The translations under genes were made by a program, and so were the position numbers. Of a stretch of DNA of 64,000 nt, positions 22,785 through 36,823 are shown piece after piece. The stretch spans positions 1,488,009 through 1,552,008 of the forward strand of contig JAVTLE010000021.1 in the NCBI GenBank assembly GCA_033439295.1, written 5' to 3'. Numbering within the stretch: the stretch's first letter is position 1; each line of letters opens with the position of its first letter. A model generated the notes under the pieces. It made no database searches and had not been told where the DNA came from. It worked only from the letters and a program-made list of their open reading frames with translations. This stretch comes from Deuterostichococcus epilithicus. Taxonomy: Eukaryota; Chlorophyta; Trebouxiophyceae; Prasiolales; Stichococcaceae.

Positions 22785-25700
22785 ATGCCGTGCTGCACCG
22801 CCGCCATGCCTCGCGGGCTTGGGAGGTCACCATTCCGCAGCACGCAGACTCGTCCAGCGGGCTGTCAGTCAACAGCACATAGTACCCGGCCAAGGCTCGG
22901 GAAGCCGCTGCCACTGCCGAGCAGCAGCACAGCAACAAAGCCCCGACGGCCTGCACAGCAGCGCAGCCAGGCTCACGCAGCTTCAGCGGTAGCGCAGCGA
23001 AGCCTGCCAGCAGCCCAGCAGCCTGAAGGCAGCTTGCAGGTGCCACTCTCTTCTTCACGATACTTACATGCCATTGGTGAGCTTGACACTGCAAGTTCGT
23101 GGATCCAGGGGTGTCGTTGTGTCGCCAGCAGTAAACCTGCACGACGTGTAGACTCTGCGCATTGGTGCGAAGGCCCCACTTATGTGCGAACAGGTGGTCG
23201 GCATCGGCCGGCGAGGCGCGGAGGGGCTGGAGCAGCTGTCCACAACGCTGCCGGGCGCACACTTCTGGCGCCTGGACGAAAATGGCTGCGACTATGCCTC
23301 AGGCAAGCCGACCCTGCAGCAGGGAATCCTCATCGCGCTTGCCATGCTGTCACGACGACGACTAATGATCATCCGCCCATGTGACGCCGGGACATGTTCA
23401 GCAAGGCTGCAACCTTCGACTTCAGGTCACCTCAGGCAAAGCGGTGATAACGAGGCCAAGATGAGATATTGACTGGACCTTTCCTGGCGCGCAGATGGCC
23501 AGCCGGTCGCTGGGCAGGCGGTGGCGGCAACTGCGCGCGACCTGCACCGCGTGTTGCACCAGACGGCGTCGATCGCGAGGCCGGCTGCAGCTGTGGCCCT
23601 GCAGCAGACGGTCTCAGGGCTGGCTTTTGTGCTCACATCTGCCGGCACCACCAATGGCGACGGGACAGCGGTGAGTCAGGACCTCGAAACGCTCGTGCAG
23701 CTCTGCCATATCTTGTCTGGCTCAGTTGTCCAGGGTTCTGCTTTGTCTACCTGGGTATACACATAGGCCATGCGCTGATCTTCCCCGCATTTGCCCGTAC
23801 CCAGGTGCTTGACTTTGTGCAGCACGCTCGGTCGAAGGGCATCATGGCGGTGGTCGCTGTGACACGGCCATTTGCCTTTGAGGGTGCTCGCAAGCTGCAG
23901 GCGGCTGACAAGCTGATCGCCGACCTCCAGCACGATGCAGACATGGTGCGCGCTGCATTTGTCCACAGACCTGGACGTCCTCAAGGCTGGCGCCCCCTGG
24001 CTGCCATTCCCAAGATGCCTGCTGCAGGTGCCACTGCAGTCACAGGTACCAAAATGCACCATCTGCTAGTCCTCTCAGGTGCTATGTGACGTTTCTTGCA
24101 CAGCGGCCAATCTCGCATAACACCTACCTGCAGGTTGTGGTCGTGGAGCAGAACAAGCTGTGCAATGGTAGCGGGGCGGAGGCGATGACTGTGGCGCAGG
24201 CGATCGCGATTGCCGATCGCGCGCTCGTCAGCACCGTGCAGTCCATCGCCGATGCCGTCGTTGCGCCGCAGCTGCTGCACATTGTCGCAGGTGTGTGTCA
24301 TTCCCTAAACCCAAATTCCTAAACCCTTTCTTCGACATCGAGCGGGACCCAAGTGTTGCTCTGCACGTGAAATGGACAGGCCGCCAGCTGAGCCAACTGC
24401 CTCAGGGCCAATATGCTTTGGTTTGTCAAGTGCAGACAGCCCACCTTGGACACGCATCAGGACTCCGTCGCTGTGGTCGTATCGCAGGCGTGGAGGCGTG
24501 GCACATCCGCGACGAGCCGGACAGCTTCGGTTCCCGCTGCCGCCTGTTCCAGCAGCTGTTTGCGAGCGCCGGCGGCGCAGTGCTGGGCCGCGGCATGGCG
24601 GCGCTGCCGCGCACCTCCGTGCGCGGCGCCACGAACGCGGCAGTTCTGGCGCACATGGCGGCGGACGCAACCCGCGCCGCGGCAGAGTCCCCCTTCCTGG
24701 AGGGCCAGCTGGCGGGCGCCGCCAGCCTGCTGTGCTGCATCGGCATGCCGCCCATGGCGGAGCTCGGCGCAGGTTCGGCCCTGAAACCTGCCTCACGCAA
24801 TGAACGCATGCTTGGGGGTGCCGAAGTGTGACCCTTGGTGAAGGTGCTGGCGAGGGCGCGCCTCGACGAGGGGTCCGCCGCTGCCTGCCGTTCCTGCTGC
24901 ACCCACAGGCATGTGCACCCACGGGCCTGCTCACCAGATGTCAGTCCCTGAGGTGTCCCTGAGTCACAGGGTTCGAGCTTTCCTGCCTCTTCGGGTCTGG
25001 CCCTGCCCCAGATGCATGTTTCCGCCCGCACAGGGCACCAGAGCCCGGCGGAGGACGAGCGGGCCCAGCGGGCGGCCATCCAGGCGGCGCGCGGCATGCT
25101 GGCCGCGGTCACGCAGGGCGCCTGCTCCGACATCGCGGTGTGCTGCTACCACCGCGACGCGGCGCGCGCCGAAGCGGCCGCCGGCGACCAGCTGCAGGTA
25201 TGAGCCTCCCCAAGCACGCAGTTGCCGTGTCGTAGTCGCTGTCGCCGCGGTCGCGTCGCCAGCCGTTACGGCACCTGAGTTGCGGGCTCCTGCTGGCAGA
25301 CCGCACATGCGGCGAGGCTGGCATATTTGCATCCTGCGCCTCCTGCTTTGGCATGTGCCAATGCATGCTGCTGCATTGCCCTTGTCAGCCAGGGCAGGTG
25401 GCCAGAGCAGGTGCGCCGTGTCAGCACAGTATGTGCCTCTGGACGCCGATTGCTTGCAGCCTGACCCAGTAAATGTCTCTGCAGCTGGAGGTGTCACTGC
25501 TGGTCGCACCGCTGCCGGCCGACGCCGTGCGGGTTCCTGTTCCGTCGGTCTATACCCAGCAGCAGGCGGCAGCCACTACCAGCGGAGATGCTGCGCGCGA
25601 GCAAGGTGAGCACGTGAACCCAATCCCATTGACCCTGCGGGCGCAAGAGATCCTTGCACACCTCTGCTGCATCTCTGCATCATGACACTTGCGACATGTC

Positions 25701-26537
25701 GTTGTTATCGTGTGTATTGTGTGGCGCTTCAAGGTGCCGTGGAAAGAGGAGGCGCTCCACACCATGCTGTCGCAGACAGTGCCAGCCGCAGCCGCTCATG
25801 GAGCGCAATGTCTGCGCTGGCAGGCGGCAGCGCAACCCGCATCCCAGCGCCAGCTCAAGCTGCATCCCCGAGGTGTGCAGCAATTCTACCGCAGCTTGCA
25901 GCACCACAGCACCGCCTGACCAGGGCCTGGAATATGTCGTTTGCAGCTGTGCACACACGCGACTGACCTGTGCACCTGCAGCTGTGGCCGTGCAGTGCAG
26001 GGCAGTGCCTCAGGTCGGGTGGCTGACAGACGCACTGCTCGTGCGATGCAGAGGCGCCCCGCGTGCACGCCGGGAGGCGGCGCAGCCTGCGGAAGCACGA
26101 AGGGACCTTGGCGATGCGCTCGTGGACTCACTGACAGCCCTGTCGCTGGACCTGCCTCCCCAGGTATTGTAATGACGTTGCTGTTGCACCACAACGGATC
26201 CTACAGGTCTTTGCCTGCATGCACTGTGAGCACGCCACAGCAAACAGCTCGCCGGCCGGCAAAGTCTGCATTGCGGACTTGTGCCGTGCAGGCGGCTCGC
26301 TGGCGCAAGCAGCAGCGCAAGCGCGTTGCGCCGCTGCTGGGAGCCGCGATGGCACGGCAGGCGGCCGCGACGGCGGACGGCGAGGGCAGCGATGAAGACG
26401 CTGCTGAGGGGCAGCCGCCGAAGGGCCTGTTCCGTGGCCTCTTTATGCAACATGAAACCAGCATTCAAGCACGCACCGCCGGCGTGCTTGACGCCGACCG
26501 CAGCCAGTCGTCCCTGGACGAGCAGGACCAGCTCTGA
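22785..26537 (+). CDS. ARC3: ARC3-like divergent FtsZ-family protein
   Basis: In plants ARC3 is a chloroplast-division regulator with a degenerate FtsZ domain that controls Z-ring position. The first exon (ATG 22785, ends 23039) looks like a basic, Ser/Ala/Pro-rich plastid transit peptide. It joins in phase at 23194 to VVGIGRRGAEGLEQLS, the FtsZ T1 position. Later exons give VSGLAFVLTSAGTTNGDGTA (T4 position, lacking GGGTGTG), then MAVVAVTRPFAFEGARKLQA, VVVEQNKLCNGSGAEAMTVA, and a C-terminal FtsZ block with LFASAGGAVLGRGM and AESPFLEGQLAGAASLLCCI. The LLCCI block resembles the plant ARC3 ICCI block. The rest (AAIQAARGMLAAVTQGACSD, LEVSLLVAPLPADAV) still aligns with FtsZ C-terminal sheets. No MORN repeats are visible. 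The C-terminal exons (25700-26537, ending SQSSLDEQDQL) are less certain; they could belong to an alternative end near 25919. Confidence 0.8.
24303..24326. repeat. Telomere-like CCCTAAACCC / CCTAAACCC
   Basis: Two imperfect copies of the plant/green-algal telomere motif (CCCTAAA) lie in an intron of the ARC3-like gene. It is too short to be more than a chance match or a tiny interstitial telomeric trace. Confidence 0.4.
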
Positions 26538-26669
26538 CTTTTCAATGGCCATTACAATGGCAACTGAGGCGTGATCGACAGTGGAATTGGCGGAGATTGC
26601 TACAGTGCTTCATGACTTTGACGGACTGCATGTTGACGGACCGCTGGCCGCCTGTACAAATTTTGTTGG

Positions 26670-26856
26670 CCAATGGAGAACATCGAGCATTGGCGTTTGC
26701 ATACACCGAGGAGGGTTGGCAGGGCGGTTGAAACTCTTGGGCACGCATTCCCAATCCAGTTGAAGTTGGTGGTGCCTTTCGATTGGGAGTGTCCCAAGCC
26801 CCCAATCCAGCAGAATGACAATGTGACAAACAATTGGGGCCTGCATTTCCGATTGG
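26670..26856. promoter_or_regulatory. Cluster of seven CCAAT boxes
   Basis: CCAAT or its complement ATTGG begins at 26670, 26689, 26751, 26782, 26802, 26833 and 26852. Intervals are 19, 62, 31, 20, 31 and 19 bases, close to whole numbers of helical turns. Such clusters are typical binding sites for NF-Y. The likely target is DIM1, about 490 bases downstream; that link is inference. Confidence 0.5.
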
Positions 26857-26921
26857 AGCGGCAGACTAAACAAGTCTCGACCTTTTTACCGGGCCTCAGC
26901 GGCCGACTTACCCTTTCGAAG

Positions 26922-26950
26922 TCTTCTCTCTCTCCTTCTCTCTCTCTCTC
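26922..26950. repeat. CT-rich pyrimidine microsatellite
   Basis: A 29-base stretch of only C and T, mostly TC dinucleotides, sits in the DIM1 upstream region. Confidence 0.8.
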
Positions 26951-27343
26951 ACCTTAGTGCAATTCACCTGCTTGCCACCAGTCCTGCCGCTGACACATTT
27001 GCGAGAACTACTTTGCCAGACCTCAGGAATTGTAGCCGAGTTCTCTGCATTCCCACCTGCGCAAGGAGTTTGGATTGCTGGCAAGCCAGCCCTCAAGCTG
27101 GTGTTCGCAAGCTGCACAAGCACTAGAAACTTTGAAACAGACCTTGAAGATTCATGATAAGATATAGCAGCATCGTTAATTGCGTTCTGCGCTTGCGGTC
27201 ACTGTGCATTGCATTCCGGAACGTCCGCTGCCGCCCTGACGGTGCAGCCGTGCAAAGTTAAACTCAGACCGTAGCATCGCCGCAAGCAATCAGATCTGGT
27301 CGGTGGATGTAGCGCCTGGTGGAAGCTCACGACATATCGCCAG

Positions 27344-29800
<2,457 letters not shown>

Positions 29801-30343
29801 AGAGGCGGGCATGCGAGGAGCGGCTGGGCGCGCGTCCCCGCAAGCCCAGGTTGCTGCACTGCGTTTTTTCGGTGGCGTTTCGGCCTTTCAGTCTCGAGGT
29901 CGTCATCCGAGAACACTCGCAAGTAGGTAGCCAGAGGATGTACAGTAGGTACCTAGGTGTGTCCGCTACCCGTGAGAAGATTGAGCTCGTCGAAGTAGCC
30001 CTGAACTCGGAGGAGACCATGCTGGGTGCCAATCGCCGTTTCACAGGACCGTCTATCCAGTCCCTAAACCAATGAGCCTTGCAGCATGCAAGCAAATCTG
30101 CTGCAGCTTCGGCACCCTCTAGACGAATGTGGCAAGCCGTCAACTGCAAAAGCATCGAAACACGCCAGCAGCAACAGGAACCTCCAGTGGCTGCAGGTGC
30201 CAGATGTTTGCGCCTTCCCAAACTGCTGCTGCCAGCATGCAGAGCGCTGCAGGAGACGGAGCCCCCAACCAACACCATGCATTCCGCAGCAGGACCAATG
30301 ACCCTCCCCCTTGCCCCCCGCTCCACTCGCACACTGCGCCACA
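29801..30343. other. Convergent intergenic region (DIM1 / TOC75)
   Basis: About 540 bases between facing stop codons, containing both 3' UTRs. No gene or repeat of note was recognised. Confidence 0.45.
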
Positions 30344-33300
30344 TCAGTAGCGCTCGCCAAAGCGCAGGAAGAAGGTGCCGTTGTCGAGGCCGCCCTCTGT
30401 GGCGTACTCTGCGCGCACTGCGCCCAGCTTGACGCCTGCGCCAATGGAGGTGCCGCTGCCAGCGCGCCTGTAGTACTCTGTCGGGTTGCCGCGCACCAGC
30501 TTCGACGAGGCTGCGGACACACGAGAAGATAGAGGGCTCACTGCGGCGACACGGGAGCCTGCTGTTTTTGTGTCTCAGCTGCTGCAGCGCCGCTGGCTGC
30601 TGCTGGCCACAGTGCAGCACGGGGGCGCCACGCCATGCGCTCTCGGTGCTTGTGTCTCGCTCAGGCCCGGCCAGAGCGATGGGCCTGCAGAAACCCAGTG
30701 CGAGAGGGGCGGGTGGCGCACAGAGGTCAGTGCCGCGCTCGTAGAAGGCGAACAGCTGGCGGCCGAGGACGGGGACGCGCAACTCAACGGCAGCCTCCAG
30801 GAAGCGGCGACAGGCGGCCAGCTCGCCGACGCTGAAGCCGCGCACGCTGTAGGGGCCGCCCAGCGTGAAGGCGTCGTACGATGCCATGTCGCCCACGATG
30901 CTGCCGTACCTGCCGGGGCGGCGCAAGAGAAAGTAAAAAAGTGTCGTGAACTTGCTCGGGCTTCTTGGGGCTTGCTAAGACTTGTCGCTGTGGTGGGATG
31001 ATGACTGGTGCACCCTGGCCTCTGCCAGTTCACCAGCCCACTTCGTGTGCATCAGCAATATGGCGCATGCAGAGTGGTGTGTGCGGCCGGAACATTGCAA
31101 GCCGCCTGCACCCGGACCGCGCCCGACAGCACGTGAATCCGCCTGGAAACATTTTGCAGAAAGGGCTCGAGGAGGCGCACCGCGCATGCGCCACGAGCAC
31201 CCAGGGCGGCGCTGCGCTGCCGGCCGGCGGGTCGCGCAGCTTGCAGAAGCGCGTCGCCGACAGCGTGTGCCTGTTGAAGAAGGCGTGGTGCGTGCCCACA
31301 CCCAGACCCTGGTCCACCTGCGGCCAATTCGAGAGGCAGGCTGGCGTCGGGGTCCTGCTGCGCCCAATCACAGCGAATGCTGCAATCACCCTTACAACAG
31401 CAGCGCGACTGCCGGCCGGCCAGCATGCAAGCTTGGCAGGTCTTCCAACGCAGGCTAGAGCCAGGCCACTGGCAGGCTGCCCTGCGTGCCTGCAGCCGCA
31501 CAGCCAACCTAGCCAACTGGGGCGTGAGATGCCTGCTGGCGCCGGCGGCAGGATATGCAGCCGGTTTCGGTGGTTTCAGAGACATCATGCATCCTGCAAC
31601 GATGCCACCCCCCCCTTTTCCTCCCGCGGATGCATCCCGCGCACCTGCAGCACGTCGCGGGGCCCGATGGGCGTGCTGTTCAGCAGGTAGGTGGCGTCGC
31701 GCGTGACGGAGCCCTGCACGAAGGCCAGGCGGTCGGTGCCGCGCTCCGACAGCGTCGTCGGGGGACCGCCCGGGTCCAGGGCGCCGCCCTGCGGCGTCTG
31801 CACCACCCGCGAGCCGTGTGTCGCCGGCGCCCCGCCCTCGTCCAGCGCTGACACCTGTCGAGCAGACTTGTCAGCGTCGAACACGCCCATCGACTTCCAA
31901 GATGCATCCTCCAGCTTTTGAATGTGTGCGCCTTGTGCCGCCACCCGTCTGCGACCAACCTGTTGGCACCAGATTTTCGAGCAGTGGCACACCTCCCTCG
32001 ATGCAGGAGTAGTGGTGCACGGTGATTGCAGCTGGGCGGCCCAATGACCGCCGTGCGCACGGCGTGCAGACGCTGCAGGGAGGCCGCCCACAGTCGAGGC
32101 GGTGTCACATGTTTTATTTTATATGAAATGTGTCATGACCCTGGCATGTGCACCTGCTCCAGGATGAGGCTGAGGGCGCCCTTGCTGTTGCGTGTGTACT
32201 GCTCCTGCAGCGACACCTTCAGGCCGCTGCGGTCGATGAACACCGGCGGCACCTCCTCTCCGCCCGGGCCTGCTCACACACCAGAACTTCTTCAGGCGTC
32301 AGGGGTGGCTGACCAGCGCACGCTTTCAACCCTGCAGCTCTTGCTCTATGGCATGGTATGTCTTTGGTCTGCATCAGCTATTGGCGCCTGCGCCTGTGGC
32401 GAGTGGGCCGTTCCGGGCACCCTGGAGACAGGAGGGCATATAAGTGACGCGTTTCCGAGGCAAGTGTGCCGCCAGGCACAAATCAGCTCAAAGGCGGCTC
32501 GAGCTTGATGGATCACGAGCTGGAGGGATCACAAGGCCCGGCGCGACGACTCACCGGGGACGAAGACGCCTGAGATCTTCCGCACGTTGAAGGCGGACAG
32601 AGCGAGCGCCGTCTTCTTCGGGTCGGCGCTGCCGAAAGCGTAGGGCTGCTTGAAGTCGACGCGGAAGCCGAGCTCGTCGCCGGGGGACAGCAGGTTCTGC
32701 GCGTTGACGCTGGCCGCCAGCTGCTGCCCGCGCGAGCCCAGGTTGCGGTGCTCGTACATCAGGCTGCCGCCTGCGAGAGCGGGGTGCGGTGCGCAGCACA
32801 TTGAGTCGGGAGTTGGCTGGCATCAGGATGGCATCAGGATGTAAGGAGGGCTCATGTGAACATGGATCAGCCTGTGCGCATCTCGTGCTGGCCACGCCAG
32901 CATGACATGGGCGCAGCTGCTGTAGCCTTGCACACGAGGGGCGCCGGCAGCTGCAGGTGCGCCGTTGTACCCAGCAGCCTGCAGATGCACTATCGTTGAG
33001 CAACCACCGTCGCCTGTTGCAGCAGAGGCCCCTTCTGCGCACCTGGCACGATGCTCACGAGCGTGGGCTTGCCGCTGTCGTTGGGTGCGATGCTCCATTC
33101 GCATTCCACCTCAGCGGTCTGCATCGGCCGCTCCTTGACCATGACCTCCACGTCGATCTTGCTCTCGTCCCGCTGCTGCTGCCGCGGCATCACCTGTTGT
33201 CGAGGTGTGCACAGCGGTCAGACGAGCGATGCGCCATCAGAAACCGCCCGGATGAGCTGGGGGTGCCATGTTTGAAAGGGTACAAAACCTGTGTATGTTG

Positions 33301-36300
33301 TGAGAAACACCCCTCATGGGCACGCCAGCCACATGGGCATCTTTGACATCGATAGGCAAGGACTCGACATTTGACTGCGCAGACGCAAACCTGGACATTG
33401 TCGAAGAGTTGCAGCGCAAAGACGTCGCGCAACGCCTTGCGCCCGTCCTCCAGGTTGTAGATCATGCCGGGCTGCGCACAGCACACACAACGCACATGTT
33501 AGCGCCCGTCAGCACACACAAGCGCGCCAGTCGCTCACCGAAGTTCGTGCAGTTGTGCTGCACACCCTCCCACCAGTCTGGCAGCAGCATGGCTGGCACA
33601 GCCCCACGAACGGGTGCCGTCCCAGCCCCAATGGGCATGGCGCGCAGGACGCCTGCCGCTGGAAGCACTCTGTCAGCAGCCGGCTGCTGCCAGGAGGACC
33701 CGATAGTCGAGTGAGCTGCGAGGGCCACGAAAAGCAGCACCTTGACGTGCAGCTCTCGCTTGATGACGTCCTGCGGGATGCTGCCGTTCCCCTTCACCGG
33801 CTCCCCCTGGTCATCGATGTACACCACGGACACCGAGTTCACCTGCAGGCGCGCAGAAAGGCGCGTGACCCCCCCGCTCACATGAGACGAAATGTGAGCT
33901 GGACCAGCGCCGCGCTGCAGCCTCCAGAGCCATGACGCATCCAGTTTCTTACAGCAATAAGCAGGCCGCCAACCGTGCTGTCTAGGCTTCCACTTCGTTT
34001 CGAGGATCAAAAGGCTTTCTGAATCAGTTGTCAGGGAGTCACCTTGGACTCGTTGATCTTGGCGACAACCTCGCCACGGTCCAGGCCCTCAAATGCGGTG
34101 ACATACGAATACGCATACCCGCGGTCATTGTACCTGCAGGAAGGAGACACGTCCTTTACATGGACATGACATGTCTTGAGGCACTTGATGATGGCAGTAC
34201 TGAATCACGGTTGGAACGGCAAAAAGGTCTGGCTGGTGTTGCAGCGGGCGAGTCACCAATGCAGATGGCGGCCTCCGTCACATAGGAGCTAAGGTTGCTG
34301 CATCAGGAATCAGCAACTTACCAGGTACAAGCATTCGTCATTGGCCATCGTCAGGGCAAGTGGCATTGGTACAGCAAGGTTTGAAAAGCGGACACAAGTG
34401 ATGGTTTCAAGGAGCTGCAGACCAATGTGCAACGACCGTGGCCTCAGTCTCTACATGAGCTAAGGTTGCTGCATCAGGAGTCAGCAACTTACCAGGTACA
34501 AGCATTCATCACCGGCCACGGTCGTTTTGCAACCATGTACGATTGAACAGTGCAACCAGACGCAAGGATTGGACGAGCGGCCATGTGGGATGCGACACGC
34601 ACCAGCCCTCCACGATGCTCTTGACCTGGCCCAGGGTCTCGAAGGTGGTCGGCCCCGCCTTCTTCTCCTTCATCACCCGGTCCACCACCTGGAGACGACG
34701 GCCGACACAATGGGACAGCCGCGCCACGGACACAGCCAGACGATCCGGCGGCAACATCAACGACACGACACCGCCACGAGCTCGGCCAGGCATGCGGTGA
34801 CCATGCCTTCATTGCTGAAAGACTGGCGCACCCACGCTGGTGCTAGCCAGGGCAGCATCACACCAGCCGTGACGATTTTAGGACAAGGAGCACTTGGTCC
34901 TCTCAGCGGACCTCTGGCGGCAGCAGCGTGGCGCCGTCGACCTTGAAGCTCTTGATCTCCGGGTAGGTGGCAGACTTCAGGTAGAAGTCCAGGATGCGCT
35001 TGCGTCCCTTGCCTGGCGTTACCTTGCCGTCCACCTTGTCAAACAGCTGCATCCTGCAGGGCGGCAGGTTGCAGCGCGGTGAACGGTTCCCATGCGCCAG
35101 CGAGCAAGTGGACATCAAGAGATGTTCAAGCGCGGGCGCTCGGCAGCACCATGGGTGTTGAGCATGCAAGACAGACTCTTCTCGCAGGGCTCTCACTGGA
35201 AGAGCGTTCGCAAATCGTCGGACAGCTCCTGGCGCGTGCAGATGAAGCCCGGCTGGCACTTGAGTGGTGCAAACAGGTCCTCCTGCGCACCGCAACATTG
35301 CTCATTATCAGCTTTCCTCAACTCTCCAGCCTTTGCGCCCTGCACGAAGCAACTGCTGGCATTCCTGTGCTGTCACTACCGTTGCACAATGCTTCGTGCA
35401 AGCGCTCGGCACGATGCAGAGGATGACAGTCAATTGTGGCAGCACAGCGCGGTTTCTGGCCAACTTGGTGAGCTCAGAGCAGTGCGAACGGCGCAGCAAG
35501 GCATGCATGCGCTTAGTACAAAGTTTGTTCTGTTGCTTTCTGATGCACTTGCAGGGGGTTCGGGGTGAAGCGGCACCTTTGTGGGGATGCCCTTGCCCTG
35601 GGGCAGGCCATGCACGCGGATCTCTTGCACGAAGAACTTAGAGCTGCTGGGGTCCGGCAGGTCCTCATCGTCAGAGTCTACCTCCTCCTCCTCAAAGTCC
35701 TCCTCTTCCTCTGCCAAGTCCCCCTCCTGCGGGGCAACGCATACATTGGTGAAGATGTTCATGCTAGCATGCCTGACACCGATGTCAGACATGCTTCTTC
35801 CCGACGTCGTCTGCGCCTCTATCACAGCAGAATGAGCATTTAGGCAGTCGGAGCAAGCATGGCCCTCGCCATGTCGACACAGAGTTTTGCGTGCCACAAG
35901 CAGCGCAGCGAGCTGATGTTGATCACCTGTTTGGGGTCTTATTCAACTGCCTCTCTTCTCCGACACCCTTGCAATGTACGTGCTTTTCCCTTGCGGCGCA
36001 ATCAGCTATTCGCAGACTGTGGGGAGCAGGCGAGCGCCTGCTGCGGTATGCTAGCGGCGGCAGCAACGTGGACTGCCAAAGCGCTGAGCATACCACCCGG
36101 CAGCGGGTGGGCAATCCCGCTCTGACCCCTTTCCACTGGTGTTCCGGTAGGCTGCTGGCGTGGCTCTGGGCATGCAACCGTATTGTCATGACTGTCTCGC
36201 ATGGTGAACTTGCCTTGGCAGCAGCGCCCTCTTCCGGCTCCTCGACCTCATACTCCGCATCCTCATCCTCGTCTGTGACCTCCTCGTATTCTACTTCCTC

Positions 36301-36823
36301 GTCCTCATCGCCGGCCGGCTCCTCCTCTGCAAAGGCGGGCGCCAGGCCCAGAAAGCGGCCGAAGCCGCCGCCGCCGCCGCCGCCGCCGCCCCAGCCGCTG
36401 AAGCCAAAGCCGCCCCCGCCGCCGCCAGCTCCTGCAGGACAAGTGAAACAGTTGATATACAAACAACGTACAGCGCGACACTGAAGTCATGAATCCATAT
36501 GCGTTAAAAGTACATGCATGACACATGGTGTGCGCACCTTGGAGCGCTGGAGCGCACGCCTGGACAGCTGCTGCCGCTGCGCAGACTGCTCCGAGCCTGG
36601 CAGCTGTCGGTAGCAGTTTTCGCCGGTTTACGCCGCTGCCTGTGCTGCTGTCGCTGCCGCTGGAGCCGGAGGAGTCAGACCGAGCCGAAGCTTGGAGCGT
36701 GACTCGTCTGCATGCTTGGAGCCTGTGCTGTGTGGGAAGCTCGACGGGCGATCTGCATGGGCTACAGGTCAAACTTCGCGAACCCAGGCCAGGCGGCGCA
36801 AGCCCCAGCGAGCCCCCCGCCAT
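30344..36823 (-). CDS. TOC75: TOC75, plastid outer-envelope protein import channel (Omp85/BamA family)
   Basis: TOC75 is the beta-barrel channel of the chloroplast preprotein import complex. ATG 36821-36823 starts a transit peptide rich in Ser and Arg. A long Gly stretch (about 36365-36430) and LGLAPAFAEEE follow, then a strongly acidic region. POTRA-region blocks: SSKFFVQEIRVHGLPQGKG, DLFAPLKCQPGFICTRQELS, MQLFDKVDGKV, ILDFYLKSATYPEIKSFKVD, VMKEKKAGPTTFETLGQVKS, then YNDRGYAYSYVTAFEGLD, VNSVSVVYIDDQGEPVKGNG and GMIYNLEDGRKALRDVFALQ. Barrel: GGSLMYEHRNLGSRGQQLAA, ELGFRVDFKQPYAFG, TLGGPYSVRGFSVGELAACR (Omp85 VRGF motif), ELRVPVLGRQLFAFYERGTD. The last exon ends TFFLRFGERY. Many small introns interrupt it; the one at about 34141-34605 carries a duplicated segment. 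Confidence 0.95.
34287..34523. repeat. 66-bp direct duplication plus 13-bp inverted repeat in a TOC75 intron
   Basis: Positions 34287-34352 and 34458-34523 are about 91% identical (six differences in 66), offset by 171 bases. AACGACCGTGGCC at 34431-34443 has its exact reverse complement at 34514-34526. Read along the TOC75 transcript, both copies include the donor-like string CTGGTAAGT. Confidence 0.8.

Larger units (their letters stand above)
26538..27343. promoter_or_regulatory. Long intergenic region upstream of DIM1
   Basis: About 800 bases between the ARC3-like stop and the DIM1 start. It holds seven CCAAT/ATTGG pentamers between 26670 and 26856, a TTGGGA-GTG-TCCCAA hairpin near 26783-26797, and a pyrimidine CT-repeat at 26922-26950. 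No gene is recognised. Confidence 0.55.
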
